DNA of 64,000 bases from Balanoglossus misakiensis (taxonomy: Eukaryota > Hemichordata): positions 10,540,001 through 10,604,000 of the forward strand of contig CM082578.2 of the NCBI GenBank assembly GCA_040954595.2. The letters are read 5' to 3'. The translations under genes were made by a program, and so were the position numbers. How positions within the stretch are numbered: position 1 is the stretch's first letter; every line of letters starts with the position of its first letter. Positions 23,106-35,115 of the stretch are shown here, piece after piece. The notes under the pieces are model-generated. The model had not been told where the DNA came from. It ran no database searches and saw nothing but the letters and a program-made list of their open reading frames with translations.

Positions 23106-25337
23106 ATGGCTGGGATTAAATGGAAGTCTGTTCTGGCATTGTTTATTTTCTGTTCTGCGATCTATGAAACGAGAGGCTGTCCAGCTGTATGCTCCTGCAG
23201 TGGATCTGGCAGTGTCGATTGTCGTTCTAGATCTTTGACAGACATACCGTTAAACATTCCGGACGACGCTCGGTATTTGTACCTCAACTACAACAACATA
23301 ACAGCAGTTCCACCTCGAGCGTTCAGTTCGCTGTCACATTTGTATGGATTGAACCTCAACGACAATTCGATTTCGTCAATTTCGCACGAAGCGTTCCTCG
23401 GACTGACCAGTCTAACTCGGTTATACCTTGGCAACAACAATTTAACAACGATTCCAGCTGCTATCTTTCATGATTTAGTTAACCTCGAAGATTTGTTTCT
23501 TCAACACAATGCTCTGGTGTCACTATCACCGAACCAGTTCAATCCTCTGCATCGCTTGGGATGGCTGAGTCTCGACAACAACAATTTAACAACGATTCCA
23601 GCTGCTGTCTTTCACGATTTAGTCAACCTCAATTCTTTGGATCTCCAAAATAATGCTCTGGTGTCACTATCACCGAACCAGTTCAATCCTCTGCATCGCT
23701 TGGGATGGCTGAGTCTCGACAACAACAATTTAACAACGATTCCAGCTGCTGTCTTTCACGATTTAGTCGACCTCCATTCTTTGTATCTCCAGAATAATGC
23801 TCTGGTGTCACTATCACCGAACCAGTTCAATCATCTCCATCTCTTGTATCGGCTGTATCTCGACAACAACAATTTAACAACAATACCAGCTGCTGTCTTT
23901 CATAGTTTAGTTAACCTCTTTGAATTGGATCTGCGAAACAATGCTCTAGTGTCACTGTCGCCAAACCAGTTCAATCATATGAATCAATTGGTAGTTCTGA
24001 ATCTCGACAACAACAGGCTGCACCGTCCGCCTAACATTGATGCTCTTAATCGTCTGCGTACATTATCCCTTTCTCATAACTATATTAACAGTGTTCCTAG
24101 CAACTACTTCAGTACATTAACTGACAGTGCCGGTAGAGTTCATATTGAAACATTGGATCTCGGTTTTAACAACCTCAGCACGATTCCAAAATTTCATTCT
24201 GGTTTCCAGAATGAAAGTTACGCCAAGTCTCGGATGAAGAGAGATATTATAACCGATAAAGTTGTTATCGTATTTAGCGGAAATCCCATTCGCTTAATCG
24301 GCCCGGATGCGTTCAGCTGGATAGCTGCCACTTATGCATTTAGTTATGCTGGTAATGAATTATTTTTACATCTCTCAGACATGGGTCTTGAGTTTGTTGA
24401 TGATAGGGCTTTCAGGGGTTTAGATGCATTCGATTATTATACCATTTATCTCCAAAGAAATCGGCTATATACGTTAACAGAATCGGTCATTTCTGCTATA
24501 TTATTTAATCGGACTACATATCCCGATTGGATATACGTCCTCTTTCACCTCGGCGACAATCCGTGGGTATGTGACTGCCGCCTCAAACCACTGCGTCAAT
24601 TCTTCGAACAAATCCGTTCAGTCTCCTTTGATGACTTTTTTTGCCAAATGCCACTGCAGTACGCTGGTGTTGAGTTCAGGGCCATGTCAGTTGAAAATCT
24701 GAAATGCAGCCTTCAGTTTTTTGAGAACGTTATTTGGACTGATGCTGCAGAAGGTGATGCGATTGAACTGGAATGTAACGTTACCGGAATACCAGAACCA
24801 TCAGTGTATTGGATAAATCCAAACGGAGAGATAATTAACACAAGTATCGCGACCAACACCACAGACCAGCCCGAAGTTGCAATACTCTCTCACCAAGACA
24901 ACCTTCTGATAATGTCGGCGCAAACGAAACATTCTGGAACATATGTGTGCATCGCTACTAACCTGGGGGGCACCGCAGTTGCGGTGACCTTCTTAAACGT
25001 TGAGTCCAAGTTCGCACTGCCGACAGCATACAGCAGCACGGATAGCATCGCCATCACCCCCGTCGTCAGCTCCAGATCTAACAAAGCATTTGTGGGAATA
25101 GTGACTGGGGCCTTCCTCGGTGGTGTGGTGTTCTGTGCGGTCTTGGTGGCGGCAATCATGATTGTTGCCAAAAGAATGAAACGCGGAAACGAGACCATGC
25201 AAGACAATCAAGCAGAGGGGAAGATGAGATTCAGTGACTTGAAAGAACTCTCTGGGAAGAAAGACGACAGCCAGGATGCAGGTGACAGTAGCACTGATGG
25301 GAACGTAAATGAAGTCGCCGACATAACAGTCACTTGA
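23106..25337 (+). CDS. LRR-Ig transmembrane receptor 2 (long form)
   Basis: A single coding exon of 743 residues from ATG 23106, paralogous to the gene at 18488. Signal peptide, LRR N-cap, LRR C-cap, I-set Ig domain, transmembrane helix and tail match receptor 1. It has 193 extra residues made of about four double-LRR modules of 48 residues, each carrying LTTIPAAVFHDLV and NNALVSLSPNQFN. At DNA level the word GCTCTGGTGTCACTATCACC recurs at 144-bp steps (23511, 23655, 23799, with a variant at 23943), and neighbouring modules are identical over long stretches. RMKR before the spacer is kept. The frame is intact, so the expansion was compatible with folding. Likely a surface recognition receptor with an enlarged LRR solenoid; ligand unknown. 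Confidence 0.93.
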   Translation: MAGIKWKSVLALFIFCSAIYETRGCPAVCSCSGSGSVDCRSRSLTDIPLNIPDDARYLYLNYNNITAVPPRAFSSLSHLYGLNLNDNSISSISHEAFLGLTSLTRLYLGNNNLTTIPAAIFHDLVNLEDLFLQHNALVSLSPNQFNPLHRLGWLSLDNNNLTTIPAAVFHDLVNLNSLDLQNNALVSLSPNQFNPLHRLGWLSLDNNNLTTIPAAVFHDLVDLHSLYLQNNALVSLSPNQFNHLHLLYRLYLDNNNLTTIPAAVFHSLVNLFELDLRNNALVSLSPNQFNHMNQLVVLNLDNNRLHRPPNIDALNRLRTLSLSHNYINSVPSNYFSTLTDSAGRVHIETLDLGFNNLSTIPKFHSGFQNESYAKSRMKRDIITDKVVIVFSGNPIRLIGPDAFSWIAATYAFSYAGNELFLHLSDMGLEFVDDRAFRGLDAFDYYTIYLQRNRLYTLTESVISAILFNRTTYPDWIYVLFHLGDNPWVCDCRLKPLRQFFEQIRSVSFDDFFCQMPLQYAGVEFRAMSVENLKCSLQFFENVIWTDAAEGDAIELECNVTGIPEPSVYWINPNGEIINTSIATNTTDQPEVAILSHQDNLLIMSAQTKHSGTYVCIATNLGGTAVAVTFLNVESKFALPTAYSSTDSIAITPVVSSRSNKAFVGIVTGAFLGGVVFCAVLVAAIMIVAKRMKRGNETMQDNQAEGKMRFSDLKELSGKKDDSQDAGDSSTDGNVNEVADITVT
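23429..24002 (+). repeat. Intragenic 144-bp LRR module array
   Basis: Four tandem units of 144 bp (48 codons, two LRRs each). The second and third units are nearly identical over the NPLHRLGWLSLDNNNLTTIP region; the fourth is more diverged. Absent from receptor 1, where a single segment takes this place. Confidence 0.85.
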
Positions 25338-25518
25338 CAAGCAGGATAACCCATATATTTGACTGGAAGAGAGACCTGATGCATTCTCAAACAGGGAACA
25401 CGGGTCATATTTGAGAATTGACAATGCAAAATGTATTCAGAACGTTCGTCTTAAGTATAAATTTAGCATTAAATTTCACTGATGAATTTCCACCACTTAC
25501 ATGTATATGACCATTGAG

Positions 25519-26430
25519 ATCTTCGCCTTTATCACCACTGGAACATACTCAAAACTTAAATTGTGTATATCTTAATCCGTTGTAAATTGGATAGTTCGAG
25601 AGACTTTTCTATTTGATCTGAATTGTTTTTTTTGTGGATGGTTTGACTTTAGATAAGTATTTTCGAAATGACTGTTTGACGCTTATTTAAATTCAATTTG
25701 GAAAAGCAGAGAATTCGACTATTTTTATATATTGCATTTCTATTGTTGAGCAAAATTAACATGTCTTTAGACGGGGAAAACAACCAAGATTTAGTACATG
25801 TATTAAATTTGAACTGGCTGTGTCAGTCATTCATTTTGGATCGGATAAAAACAAAAGAAGCCCGCCCAGTGCACGGTGGCGGCAAACTTCGGCAAAAACA
25901 AAATGGCGACTTACTGTTGTTATTAGAGGGGGCCAGCTCAACCGAAAGGTAATTAATCGTTGCTAGATAATCTGAGATTTCTTTCCGGGTACTTAGTGCC
26001 GTGTACAATAGTTCAGCTTAGCATCCTTCTATTGGACGCTCAGTTATCAGGTCACCATGGATCACATGGGCATGGTTTAAAAAAAAATCACATCAGTCTT
26101 CTGGTCCGGTCCAGTTGCCACATCGACTGCTGAGCTGTTGGCCTGACTGAACGAACACAATGGTACACGGTCGCTGAAATTTGCACAGACGAGAGAGCTC
26201 GCCTGACAGGGGAAGAAGAGAAACGTAGCTGAATAATACCCGTACATCATTTTGGATCTGTTACTGGAGAGAAGACTGGTCATATTTGAGCGACTGTCGA
26301 CACGCCCACATTTGCGAGTCGGACACGTGTACTGCATGATCGCCATGGTGATGTAGTAGCAATAACTGTACGCCCAGGATCTAGGAAGGGTTGCTTACAT
26401 CTGCGCGGACCAGCTGTACTCGGTAAAAGC
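25519..26430. other. Intergenic DNA and putative promoter of the POMGNT1-like gene
   Basis: No confident gene. A start-like AAAATGGCG at about 25904 opens only seven codons before a stop. A possible donor GAAAG|GTAATT at 25946 could belong to a 5' UTR exon. The region next to 26430 is the likely promoter for the following gene. Confidence 0.4.
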
Positions 26431-29400
26431 ATGGCCGTACCACAGTGTGGTACGTCCATGGGTAGAATGAAACACTGTCCAATAGTTTATGAAACGCAAG
26501 CCGTTTCTTTGCATATAAATTTTGAATTACATGTAGTATTTTCCAAAAAGACAGATGGAAAGAATGCGAACGGTTTCACAATGTGCTGTGCTTATGAGTA
26601 TATTAACCGAGCAGCACCCGCTACAATCATTGCAGCTAGCCGCTTTTCTAACCTTTATTTGATCAGTAACATTCAGTCACTCTATCATGGTCTCTGGTAC
26701 CAAATTAAATCCTCTTTTTTTTTCCAAATGCAGATGAGCAGAGCTAATAGAGACCAAACCAAAGCAAGAAGAGACAACATCACAGTTCAGATAATAATGA
26801 CATCAAAGTGGTTTGCTTGAACTGGAAAAATAATAATGCGTTTGAAAGCAATTGTTTGTGGAAGGCGCAAATGGGCTTGTAAGTACAAAAAGATTGTAAA
26901 GAATGGAATCCACATTATAATAATATAAACATGGCTATTCCTTTTAACCTAGGGCCAAAATAAAAGCTTGCCAATCCAGCTTATGGCTTGCTAGAAGAGA
27001 TCTCATACACTTTTAGGTATCGACAGGTATCAACATTAACAATAATTTTACAAAAATGTGTATAAATATTGAAAATATAATAAAATGTATCCTGAGTTAT
27101 GTAACAATTCCTAACTTGCAATTGTGAACATAGCTGCTGCCCCAACACTGACTGATTTCAGCACTAGTTGTAACATATTCAGTTGAAACCAGCTATACCG
27201 GTATATTGTCTTTTTAAACTTTTACAGCATTGGTGAAGGTTGCCTTTGTAAGTTTGGTTTTACTGCTCTTTTATCAGTGGTACACACTCACTAGAAACAC
27301 ATCAAGCCAGCTGGACACAGGTGAGCTGCCTTTAGCTTCCATCCATTCCAGCACTATCTCAGGTTGATTACACAGCCACCCGCGATCATCTGGAGGTGGG
27401 AGGAAGTAGGGCAGAGGGGGTTATTTGCGCTCAGTGAAGTTTCAGGGATAAATAAAGTCTTTCATATATCTAGCAGAAATATGAAGTACATGTACATGTA
27501 TTGATATAGTTTTCAAATGTGATCTTTACTCGGTTATATACTCTGAATGAAAGTGAATGAAATCAAGCAGCGGGGAAGGCAAGAACATGTGCTCAACCAC
27601 CATGCATGCATTCACACGTACCGTGTCATTTCCACAGAGTTGAAATTTGACGGAGGCAAAGAACTTGGAGACCGAGAAGAAAAGAAGGATGAAATTAAAG
27701 TTGTGGAGTCGACTGACACTCCCAAATGTGGCAACCAGAAAGCGTGCGAGAAGACAGAGACAAGCTTTCACTTGAAAAGTGGATATTCCACCACTGTTTT
27801 CCCCAGTGTCTGTCTGGATGACAAATAGTGAGTAATTCAACAGGCAATTAAGTTTAACCTAGGGAGATTTAATTTTGTTCATTTGGTTCTTTGTGTACAT
27901 GTAGTCCAAAATATGCGACTGGTTTATATGCAGTGAAACTTTACATACATGTACATGTAACTTGTTGCCAAGTGTATATTTCCTTGCTGGCAGGCAGTTT
28001 TTACAGGTCGAACATAACAGATGTGCCTTAGGCTCTCTCAGTTCCAAAATCAAAACTGACATAACTGACTCTGATTCAGCCTGTGAACTGATATTGATAT
28101 TACTGTACGACTCTTTTTTTTTCCATTCACCAATCAGCATAATAGGTGCAGATGGTGGCCACCCTCCAAGTAGGGGTATGGACATTGCCGTCTTAGAAGG
28201 TAAGAGCAGTATATATATAAGTGTATCCCTGTTCTGTCATGGATTGTACAGGTGGTCATTGAGTTCTATACTAATGTGACTCCAGTCCTCTAATATGGAA
28301 CTGGTGTTTTCTTCAGAGAGTGGGGTATTGCTCAGAAGGAATCAATCATATTTTAATTATGTGAATATTAACTAATATATGCTTTTTTCCTCTCTTTTTT
28401 TGTACAGAGTCAAGCCAGGCTGTAGTGAAAGCAGAAACCTTTGATTTGTATCAATATGGTGAGTGGACCATCGGTTGCTTCAGGAGACAGTGTCTGTTTG
28501 TAGTTTGTATTGTGGCGGGTTTTTTGTTTTTGTTTTTCACATCAATGCACATAGGCCATAAAAGAAATTTAAATTGACGCAGGAACCGTAAGCACAATCT
28601 ATTGTCAACCCATATGCTGCTATGGAGACAACCATACCCAGTGGATAAGAAAACAAACGGGGTTACACAATGTATCTACCATATTGTTAAGATGAAAGGT
28701 TGTACATCAATATTTTGCAGTTTTGCAATGATACCTTGTATAGTAATTTAAAATTGTTATACAAAATCTGCTCCAGTTGGCCTGCAATCCAGTGAAACCA
28801 TTAAAAGCTTATTTTCAATGCACTGATGTCTGCAGAAAAGACTAAAACTCTCACAGGTGGAATTCTCTTTTTATGTGCAATTATTTTCTTTCAGACAGTA
28901 CGCAACTCACTGCCTTTCTGAAGTCGGTCAAAGACCGGCAGATTATCCTGGTGGTGACTTTTGACGACGCAGCCAATCAGCTCTCTGGGGAAGCCCGGAA
29001 GATCTTCAGTGATGATTTTGGCAGTGCGCTGATAGAACAGCTCAACTACAGAGGAAACTGGGTTTTCATCGGGCAGAAGGGAGTGCTGGATTCTCCGTAT
29101 CACCACGAAGAAGTAAGACCATCGGTAGTTTTTGTGTAGTACGCACCTTGGCCTAGGTGATATAGTCCAGTAAAATGTGCAGAGAGTCTTTTCAAAAGCA
29201 AAAAAAGCAAACAAGATGTTTTAATTTTCTCCATAGAGTCAAAGCAGATATTGGCAGCCATTCTGAATTTGAAATTTAAGTCAGTTTCGCTCATTGAAAT
29301 TTTTCTCTTGCTTTTTACACTAGATCCACTTATTTGACAAGGCTGAGGGAGAATGGCCGAAGCAGATTGAAATTGAAGGTTGCGTACCTTTACTAAAAGG

Positions 29401-31845
29401 TAAGTAGAAGAAAGTATAGTCACCTTGTCTGTCTGTATGTTGATTATAGAAAGAATCAAACAAATTTAAAGTGATAGGTACCTGCCTGGCTTTCCAAATA
29501 ATTTTATTAAATAAACCGTGAGTTATTGTGAGCTGATGGTTAAAATAATGCAGACAGGCCTGAATCCACTGACCTTGTAAATAGACTTTCACTGCTGGGT
29601 TGCTTTGAGTGGCCTCTGACTGAGCCAAGCCATGCATGTTTAACAGGACAAGCTCAAGAAACAGTGGAATGATACACAGTACTATATGTATGCTGGCTGT
29701 GACCTCTGTATGAGTAGGGAGAGACCCACTGTGCCACAGTCAACTAGTGGTTGTTTAATAGGTTGTAACTTACTGTGTTCACATCATCACTTCCAACTTT
29801 TCAGCAGTGGAACCAAAGGCGGGGGAAGCTCTCCAGTCGTCCACCCAGTGTGGACTGCCTGAAGTGTGCACCGTGTCGAGCATCGCCGTGGCTGTTCATT
29901 CAGGCTATGTGGAAAACAACAAAAAGATATTGCCAAGTGTCTGCATCAATGGAGATATGTAAGTTTCATTACCTCAGAGAAAAAAAAACACATGGATCAT
30001 GGTTTTGTGTCTGTGTGAATTACCTATAGATATCCAGCAATGATTTGTGAATATTTGTATCTCACCAGTGTTATGGGCGACAAAGTCAAGACTCCCAACA
30101 GAGGAATCAACATCGTCATCTTCAATCCGGCAAGCAAGAAAGTCGAGAAAACTGCCACGTACGACACATATGAGTCAAGTACGTGGGTTTCTTATTCATT
30201 CCTCTGCTACATGTACAAAGATGTGTTCATTTTAAGTTTCTTGTCCCGAAATCTTTTACCGTTTGATTCGCCTGATTCCAGGGTTTGATGCTGAACAAAG
30301 CAATTGTCAATAAATCTTGGTCAACTTACACCGTGTGTATGTAAATGTGATTCACACAAACTTGAATTGATTTCTCTGTAACCGTAGCAAAAGAAGTGTG
30401 TTTGAAGAGTCCAGGGTGAGCATTTATCAAGCGTTTCTTTTCCTCACACAGTGGCAGAGAGTGACAAGATGGCACAGATGATAAAGTCGGTATCTGCCGG
30501 ACACCTGGTTATTGCTGCCACCCATGACGAAGCTTCCCATCAGTAAGTTCATCACCAAAGTCTCCCCCCCAAAAGTTCCTCTTGTCAACTGTTCAACAAG
30601 CCCCTCTCTGTAGTTCCCTTCTCTCTCACAGATCCTCTTAGCGACTGTCTCTCTGATCAACACTGTTATATTTCTGATCCATTCCAGACTTGGCTATGAA
30701 GGTAAAGGCGCCTTCATGGGAGTTGGAAGTGGTGAACTACACCAACTGGACTACAGGAGCAGTTGGGTGTTCATCGGTCAGCAGGGTCTGCATGGTCTCT
30801 CGCCGTATGAAAAAATGGCCGACAGGGAGGACCTGGGGTGGGGGCCAAAGGTCGAAATCAAAGAATGCATCCCACAAATCAGTAAGTGTTGTGTGGGAGT
30901 TGGTGTATATGTACATTTAAAAATCCACCCATTGATATACATGTATTTAAATTTGAGGACCATTGAAATTATGATGTCACCTGTGTTTTCTGATGATCTA
31001 CATATACATGAAAAAATCGGCCAAATTTTAGAGGTTTGAAAAAGGATTCCGTGGAGACAGTTGATAAAAAAATATACCGCGTTCTAAATTTTTCCAGATG
31101 TCCCTAATTGAAAACATTTCCCCCCCCCCCCTTTCAGTCAAACCGTTAGAAGGTCTAAAGGTAGTTCCAAACAACAGAAAACGTGAACAGTTCTGTAAGG
31201 AATATGAAGGCTATGGAGACTTTTGTTCAGGTAAGTTGCCAGATCTTCTACACTGCAGAAGCTATTATATTGAAGGGATGAGCACATTGAGGAATTGTTT
31301 GAATGTTTAGCAGTATAGCTGTCGGCTACCGTGTTTGTGAATGCTTTTCAAAGTAGACTATATTTAAGCAATAAAACACCCCCAGCCATGGTATACCACG
31401 AGATTTTGACCAGTTCACGACATATACGCACAAGCGATAGCGAGTGCGTATATGGAGTTGAACTGGTCAAAATCGAGTGGTATACCATGGCTTGGGGTGT
31501 TTTATTGCTATTTTATTATGCCAGTATATTGAAACTTTGCATAAAACATTTTAAAAAGGCATTTTCTTTGACTATGATATATGACTGTGGTATATGGCTA
31601 ATATATCACGGTCACGTGTCGTGTCTCGACCAATCAAATAGCGTGATTTACACCATCAATATACTGGTATAATATAATTGGTCTTTTCGTACACTTTCAG
31701 AGGAGAACATCAAGAAGTTGCTCCAGCCACTTCCGCTAGACAATGAATCTCTGAAGGACAATCCGGTATTTTCCATTCCAATCGTAGTTGTACCAGGTGA
31801 GCTTCAGTTGAGATTGGTAGATTCTCATGATCATGGTCGATATGG

Positions 31846-31878
<33 letters not shown>

Positions 31879-34800
31879 GTTGACAGTCTGGGATAAACTG
31901 ACCCATCAGTCACTCACGCAGACTCTAAGACGTTATGTGACGCAAGCACTGATTGGATCATAAATGTTCTTCGATGAATGCACATGTAATGCTATCCAGT
32001 AGTGCGATGTGTTCATGGTCAAATCCAAAGTTAACCCAGTGATATTTTGTTCTTTTCAGGCGTAGATTTGAATGCATTACGCAAGACTTTTGACTCACTG
32101 TTGACAGTTCCAGGACTGAACCCACAAATGGTCATGGTAAGTTTCACCTGAAGTGAGTGGCATACAGTGCATGCTGTAGTTGCCCTGTTTAGAGATGACT
32201 AGAAGTGTATACAATCCTATTCTGCCTGGTTATGGGTTAACTGTGTGTCCAAACTGTTTGTGCAGTGCTGAAAACCATCTAATGAATTGCTGTGTGTGTG
32301 TGTGTAAAGAAATATAAGACTTACTGTTTTGACAGCATACGATTGAATAAACAGTCAATTAAAAGTGACTTGTAGTGAAAAAGCATAAGTGAATACTAAC
32401 ATGGGAATTTGAAATGTTTGTCTTCTGCATACCCAAAGGTCGGAAACGATGGAGATTTTACTGAACCAGTGTCTCTCACTGAATTGTACGGATTCAGATC
32501 TGAAAAGTTGCAAGTGACAACTAAATATCAATGTGAGTATCATACATGAGGATGAGACCATGAGAGAAATGTGGAAAAAGTGTGGGTAGCTTTAATAGCT
32601 TTAGGTTTCAGTTATAATGGGCGAGGGAAGGGGCAAGAGGAAATTTGGGTTGAAAAACAATCATTGAATCAAAAGGAGTACAATTAATGCTATCAAGCAA
32701 TATCCAATGCCTACAAGTTTTCAGTCTAATTTTGATAACACCATTTAACAATCATTTTGAAGGCCAATATGAAGACCTTTGAAAAACTTCTCGCTTTTTT
32801 CTTTCAAATTTCATCAGATCATATGCACAAAGCTATAGCCTCAGCCTTTGTCAGGTATCCACACAGCCAGTATGCAATCGTCTTAGAAGAACAGCTGGAA
32901 GTGACCCCAGACTTTCTCAACTACTTTGCGCAAACTCTTCCACTGATGGACAAGGACAAGTCCATCATCTCCATATCAGCGTGGAATAGTAACGGTCAGT
33001 TGTTGGCACAAATATTGCACTACCGTAGTGGTTGTATGGTGTCCTTTGTAATAGGTTCTGACAGACTAACCACTCAATATTCCTTGCTTTACATCCAAGC
33101 TGTGATTTGCAGCTATTGAAGCATGTGAATTAAGTAGATTTCTTGAATCAGTCATACCAGCAACTGTCCGGCATATTTTACAATGTAAGTTATCGTTATG
33201 ACACTTTTTCATCTGCTTATCCAAAAAAAACCCTCAAGTTGTCTCAAACAGAACCATTTCCTTTCATCCTCTGCAGGTTTTACATCTACTTCAGGTGACA
33301 CTGGATTACTGTATCGTACTGAGAACTTCCCTGGTCTTGGGTATGTACGAATGTATATCAGGATTCTTACCGAACCCATCAGTGTGTTTGTTCACTGTTC
33401 CCTGGCAGTTTCACTGTTAGCTTTATATAAACACGTAACCGGTGAGATTTCTGCGGTTCTTGTAGGCCTCCTTCAGGTCCATTCTTGTTCCCCTTTCAAA
33501 AATTAACGTTTTTTAGATACAGAAGTAAGATAAAAAAATGGGTTGATTTGTATTTGTGACATCTTTCCAACAGGTGGGTGGTCAGTCGGTCAAATTGGAA
33601 TGAAATGAAGACCAAACTCGGGGAGTGCTGCGATTCCCGCGTGTGGTACGACTGGCTGAGCGGGGAGTCGCGCAAAGGACGCGAGATGGTCGTCCCAGAC
33701 GTGTCACGGGTTACGCGCTTCGAAAAAGACACACTCAGCCCTGATCAAGACTTCATCAGTGTGTACTTTGCAAATAGGAAAAGTGTCAGGTGAGTAGTCC
33801 TGCCTTAAAATTAGTGACACATCAACGGGGGTAGCCTTCTTACCCTTATTTTGTTACTGTGGTTTGAACCATGCTATTGTATTGTGAAAGGACAAACCAA
33901 ACTGCGAAACTGACAGGGTTGAAATTTGCACATGTCCTCGCGTGTTTGGTCATGGATCATCAACAGCTGTAAAATCATCAAGGCAGCTGCAGGCACACGT
34001 ACATTGTATCTCTAACTTGAGCCTTACAGTAGACAGCTCTGACTTGTAATGTTTCATTTCAGCAGAATCATTCAAAAATCATCACTCCGACTCTTGAAAG
34101 CTGTTTTGAATGTCTGATTAATCTCTCTCTCTACCTCTGGTTACCTTTCTGAAAAGTGGTGGCAATATCCAGCTGAGGGATGTCGACCACTTGGTGAAGG
34201 ACGAGTACGAGAAGGAAATTTACAAACTTCTAGAAGAAAGCGTCACTTTGGACGCATCGTACACTGACTCGTGCCTCCAAGGAAAGGTGGAAAAGTTTGG
34301 AAAACTGGACGGAGAAGGGTAAGGCATATAATTAAACACATCAGTACCTTGAACGCATACCTTTACATGTAGCTATTCAGGCTTGGTTAATAGTAGCTTG
34401 ATCTCTGCCTACATATTTCACTCATTCTGTAAGCCATTTTAGGGACAGAAATTGTTGCATGTTCACGACAGTATGTAAGAGGGACGTTTGCCCCCCCCCC
34501 CCCCCCCTCCCAATCCTCTTGAAGAAACCTTGTCTCATTTCAGAGAAATCTACTCAATATTTTACGAAGAAGAGCAGGCAGAAAGCCAGGATTTGCTCAA
34601 GAGGCTATGCAAGTGTTTCGGGTTATTTTCAATGGCTAACCACGAGGTCAAAGGACTGCACAATGGAATGTTAAGGTTGGTGAGAGACCCTTGGATGCGA
34701 TTTTGCCACAAAACATATTGTATGCACCGTTTCGGTGACAGAAATCATTCCCTTTTGGTGTAACTTATTTTTATGGTATGAGCGCCCTCTATACGTTGTC

Positions 34801-35115
34801 AGAGACCACCCAAACACCTCTACCACTTAGAGCCACATGACACATGCTGATGATATACTGATGAGATATTTTTGTCCTTTTTTTGTCTATCACCAAATTA
34901 AAACCCACCAGAATTTTTATGGCTTGGCATATTGTACTTTTTTTTACTCTCACCAAAAATACAGATTCTTCATGAGAATTGTCGTATTTTTTGTATATCA
35001 CAGATTCCAGTACCTTGGGAACCATGTCATGTTGATCGGCTCGCGCTCACCATATTACAACAGGAAGTCCAGCGATGTCAAAGCAATACAGATAATCAAT
35101 CCAGTGATGGAGTGA
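26431..35115 (+). CDS. POMGNT1-like glycosyltransferase-family protein with two FAM3/ILEI domains
   Basis: Twenty-one exons: 26431-26449, 27228-27320, 27638-27827, 28138-28199, 28408-28458, 28895-29112, 29324-29399, 29805-29958, 30069-30178, 30452-30542, 30688-30881, 31138-31230, 31701-31796, 32060-32136, 32439-32532, 32818-32994, 33277-33340, 33574-33789, 34157-34318, 34544-34675, 35004-35115. They total 2481 nt (826 residues) in phase. Exon 1 (MAVPQC) is the least certain. A short cytosolic tail and one hydrophobic anchor (ALVKVAFVSLVLLLFYQW) predict a type II Golgi protein. Two FAM3/ILEI carbohydrate-binding folds follow (about 85-235 and 265-420; GMDIAVLE / GNWVFIGQKG and GINIVIFN / SSWVFIGQQG), then a GNT-I-type catalytic domain (about 420-826; SAWN, ENFPGLGWV, GREMVVPDVSR). 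POMGNT1 adds GlcNAc to O-mannose on dystroglycan. Here the metal-binding EED motif reads EEQ (563-565), so activity is doubtful. Confidence 0.9.
31350..31680. mobile_element. Compound foldback (MITE-like) element in an intron
   Basis: GCAATAAAACACCCCCAGCC...GGTATACCAC with GATTTTGACCAGTTC is mirrored by GAACTGGTCAAAATC...GTGGTATACC with GGCTTGGGGTGTTTTATTGC, forming a stem of about 50 bp between 31369 and 31510. A second inverted pair, TATGCCAGTATATTGA (about 31516) and TCAATATACTGGTATA (about 31657), encloses the right part. No coding capacity. It lies between exons 12 and 13 of the POMGNT1-like gene. Confidence 0.6.

Larger units (their letters stand above)
22031..25518 (+). repeat. Tandem duplication, unit B (LRR-Ig receptor 2)
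   Basis: Second copy of the segment described at 17493-20295. The 5' flank, the coding ends and the 3' flank are close to identical with scattered substitutions. A (TATC)n tract at 22856-22876 marks an ~85-bp stretch absent from unit A. Confidence 0.85.

Noticed and set aside
23429-24002. CRISPR-like or satellite array
   Set aside because: The periodicity is coding LRR structure in an intact receptor frame.
26450-26820. Long continuation of the frame starting at ATG 26431
   Set aside because: The POMGNT1-like model needs a donor at 26449/26450 (GTGTG|GTACGT), which joins the membrane-anchor exon in phase; the read-through sequence has no recognisable domain.
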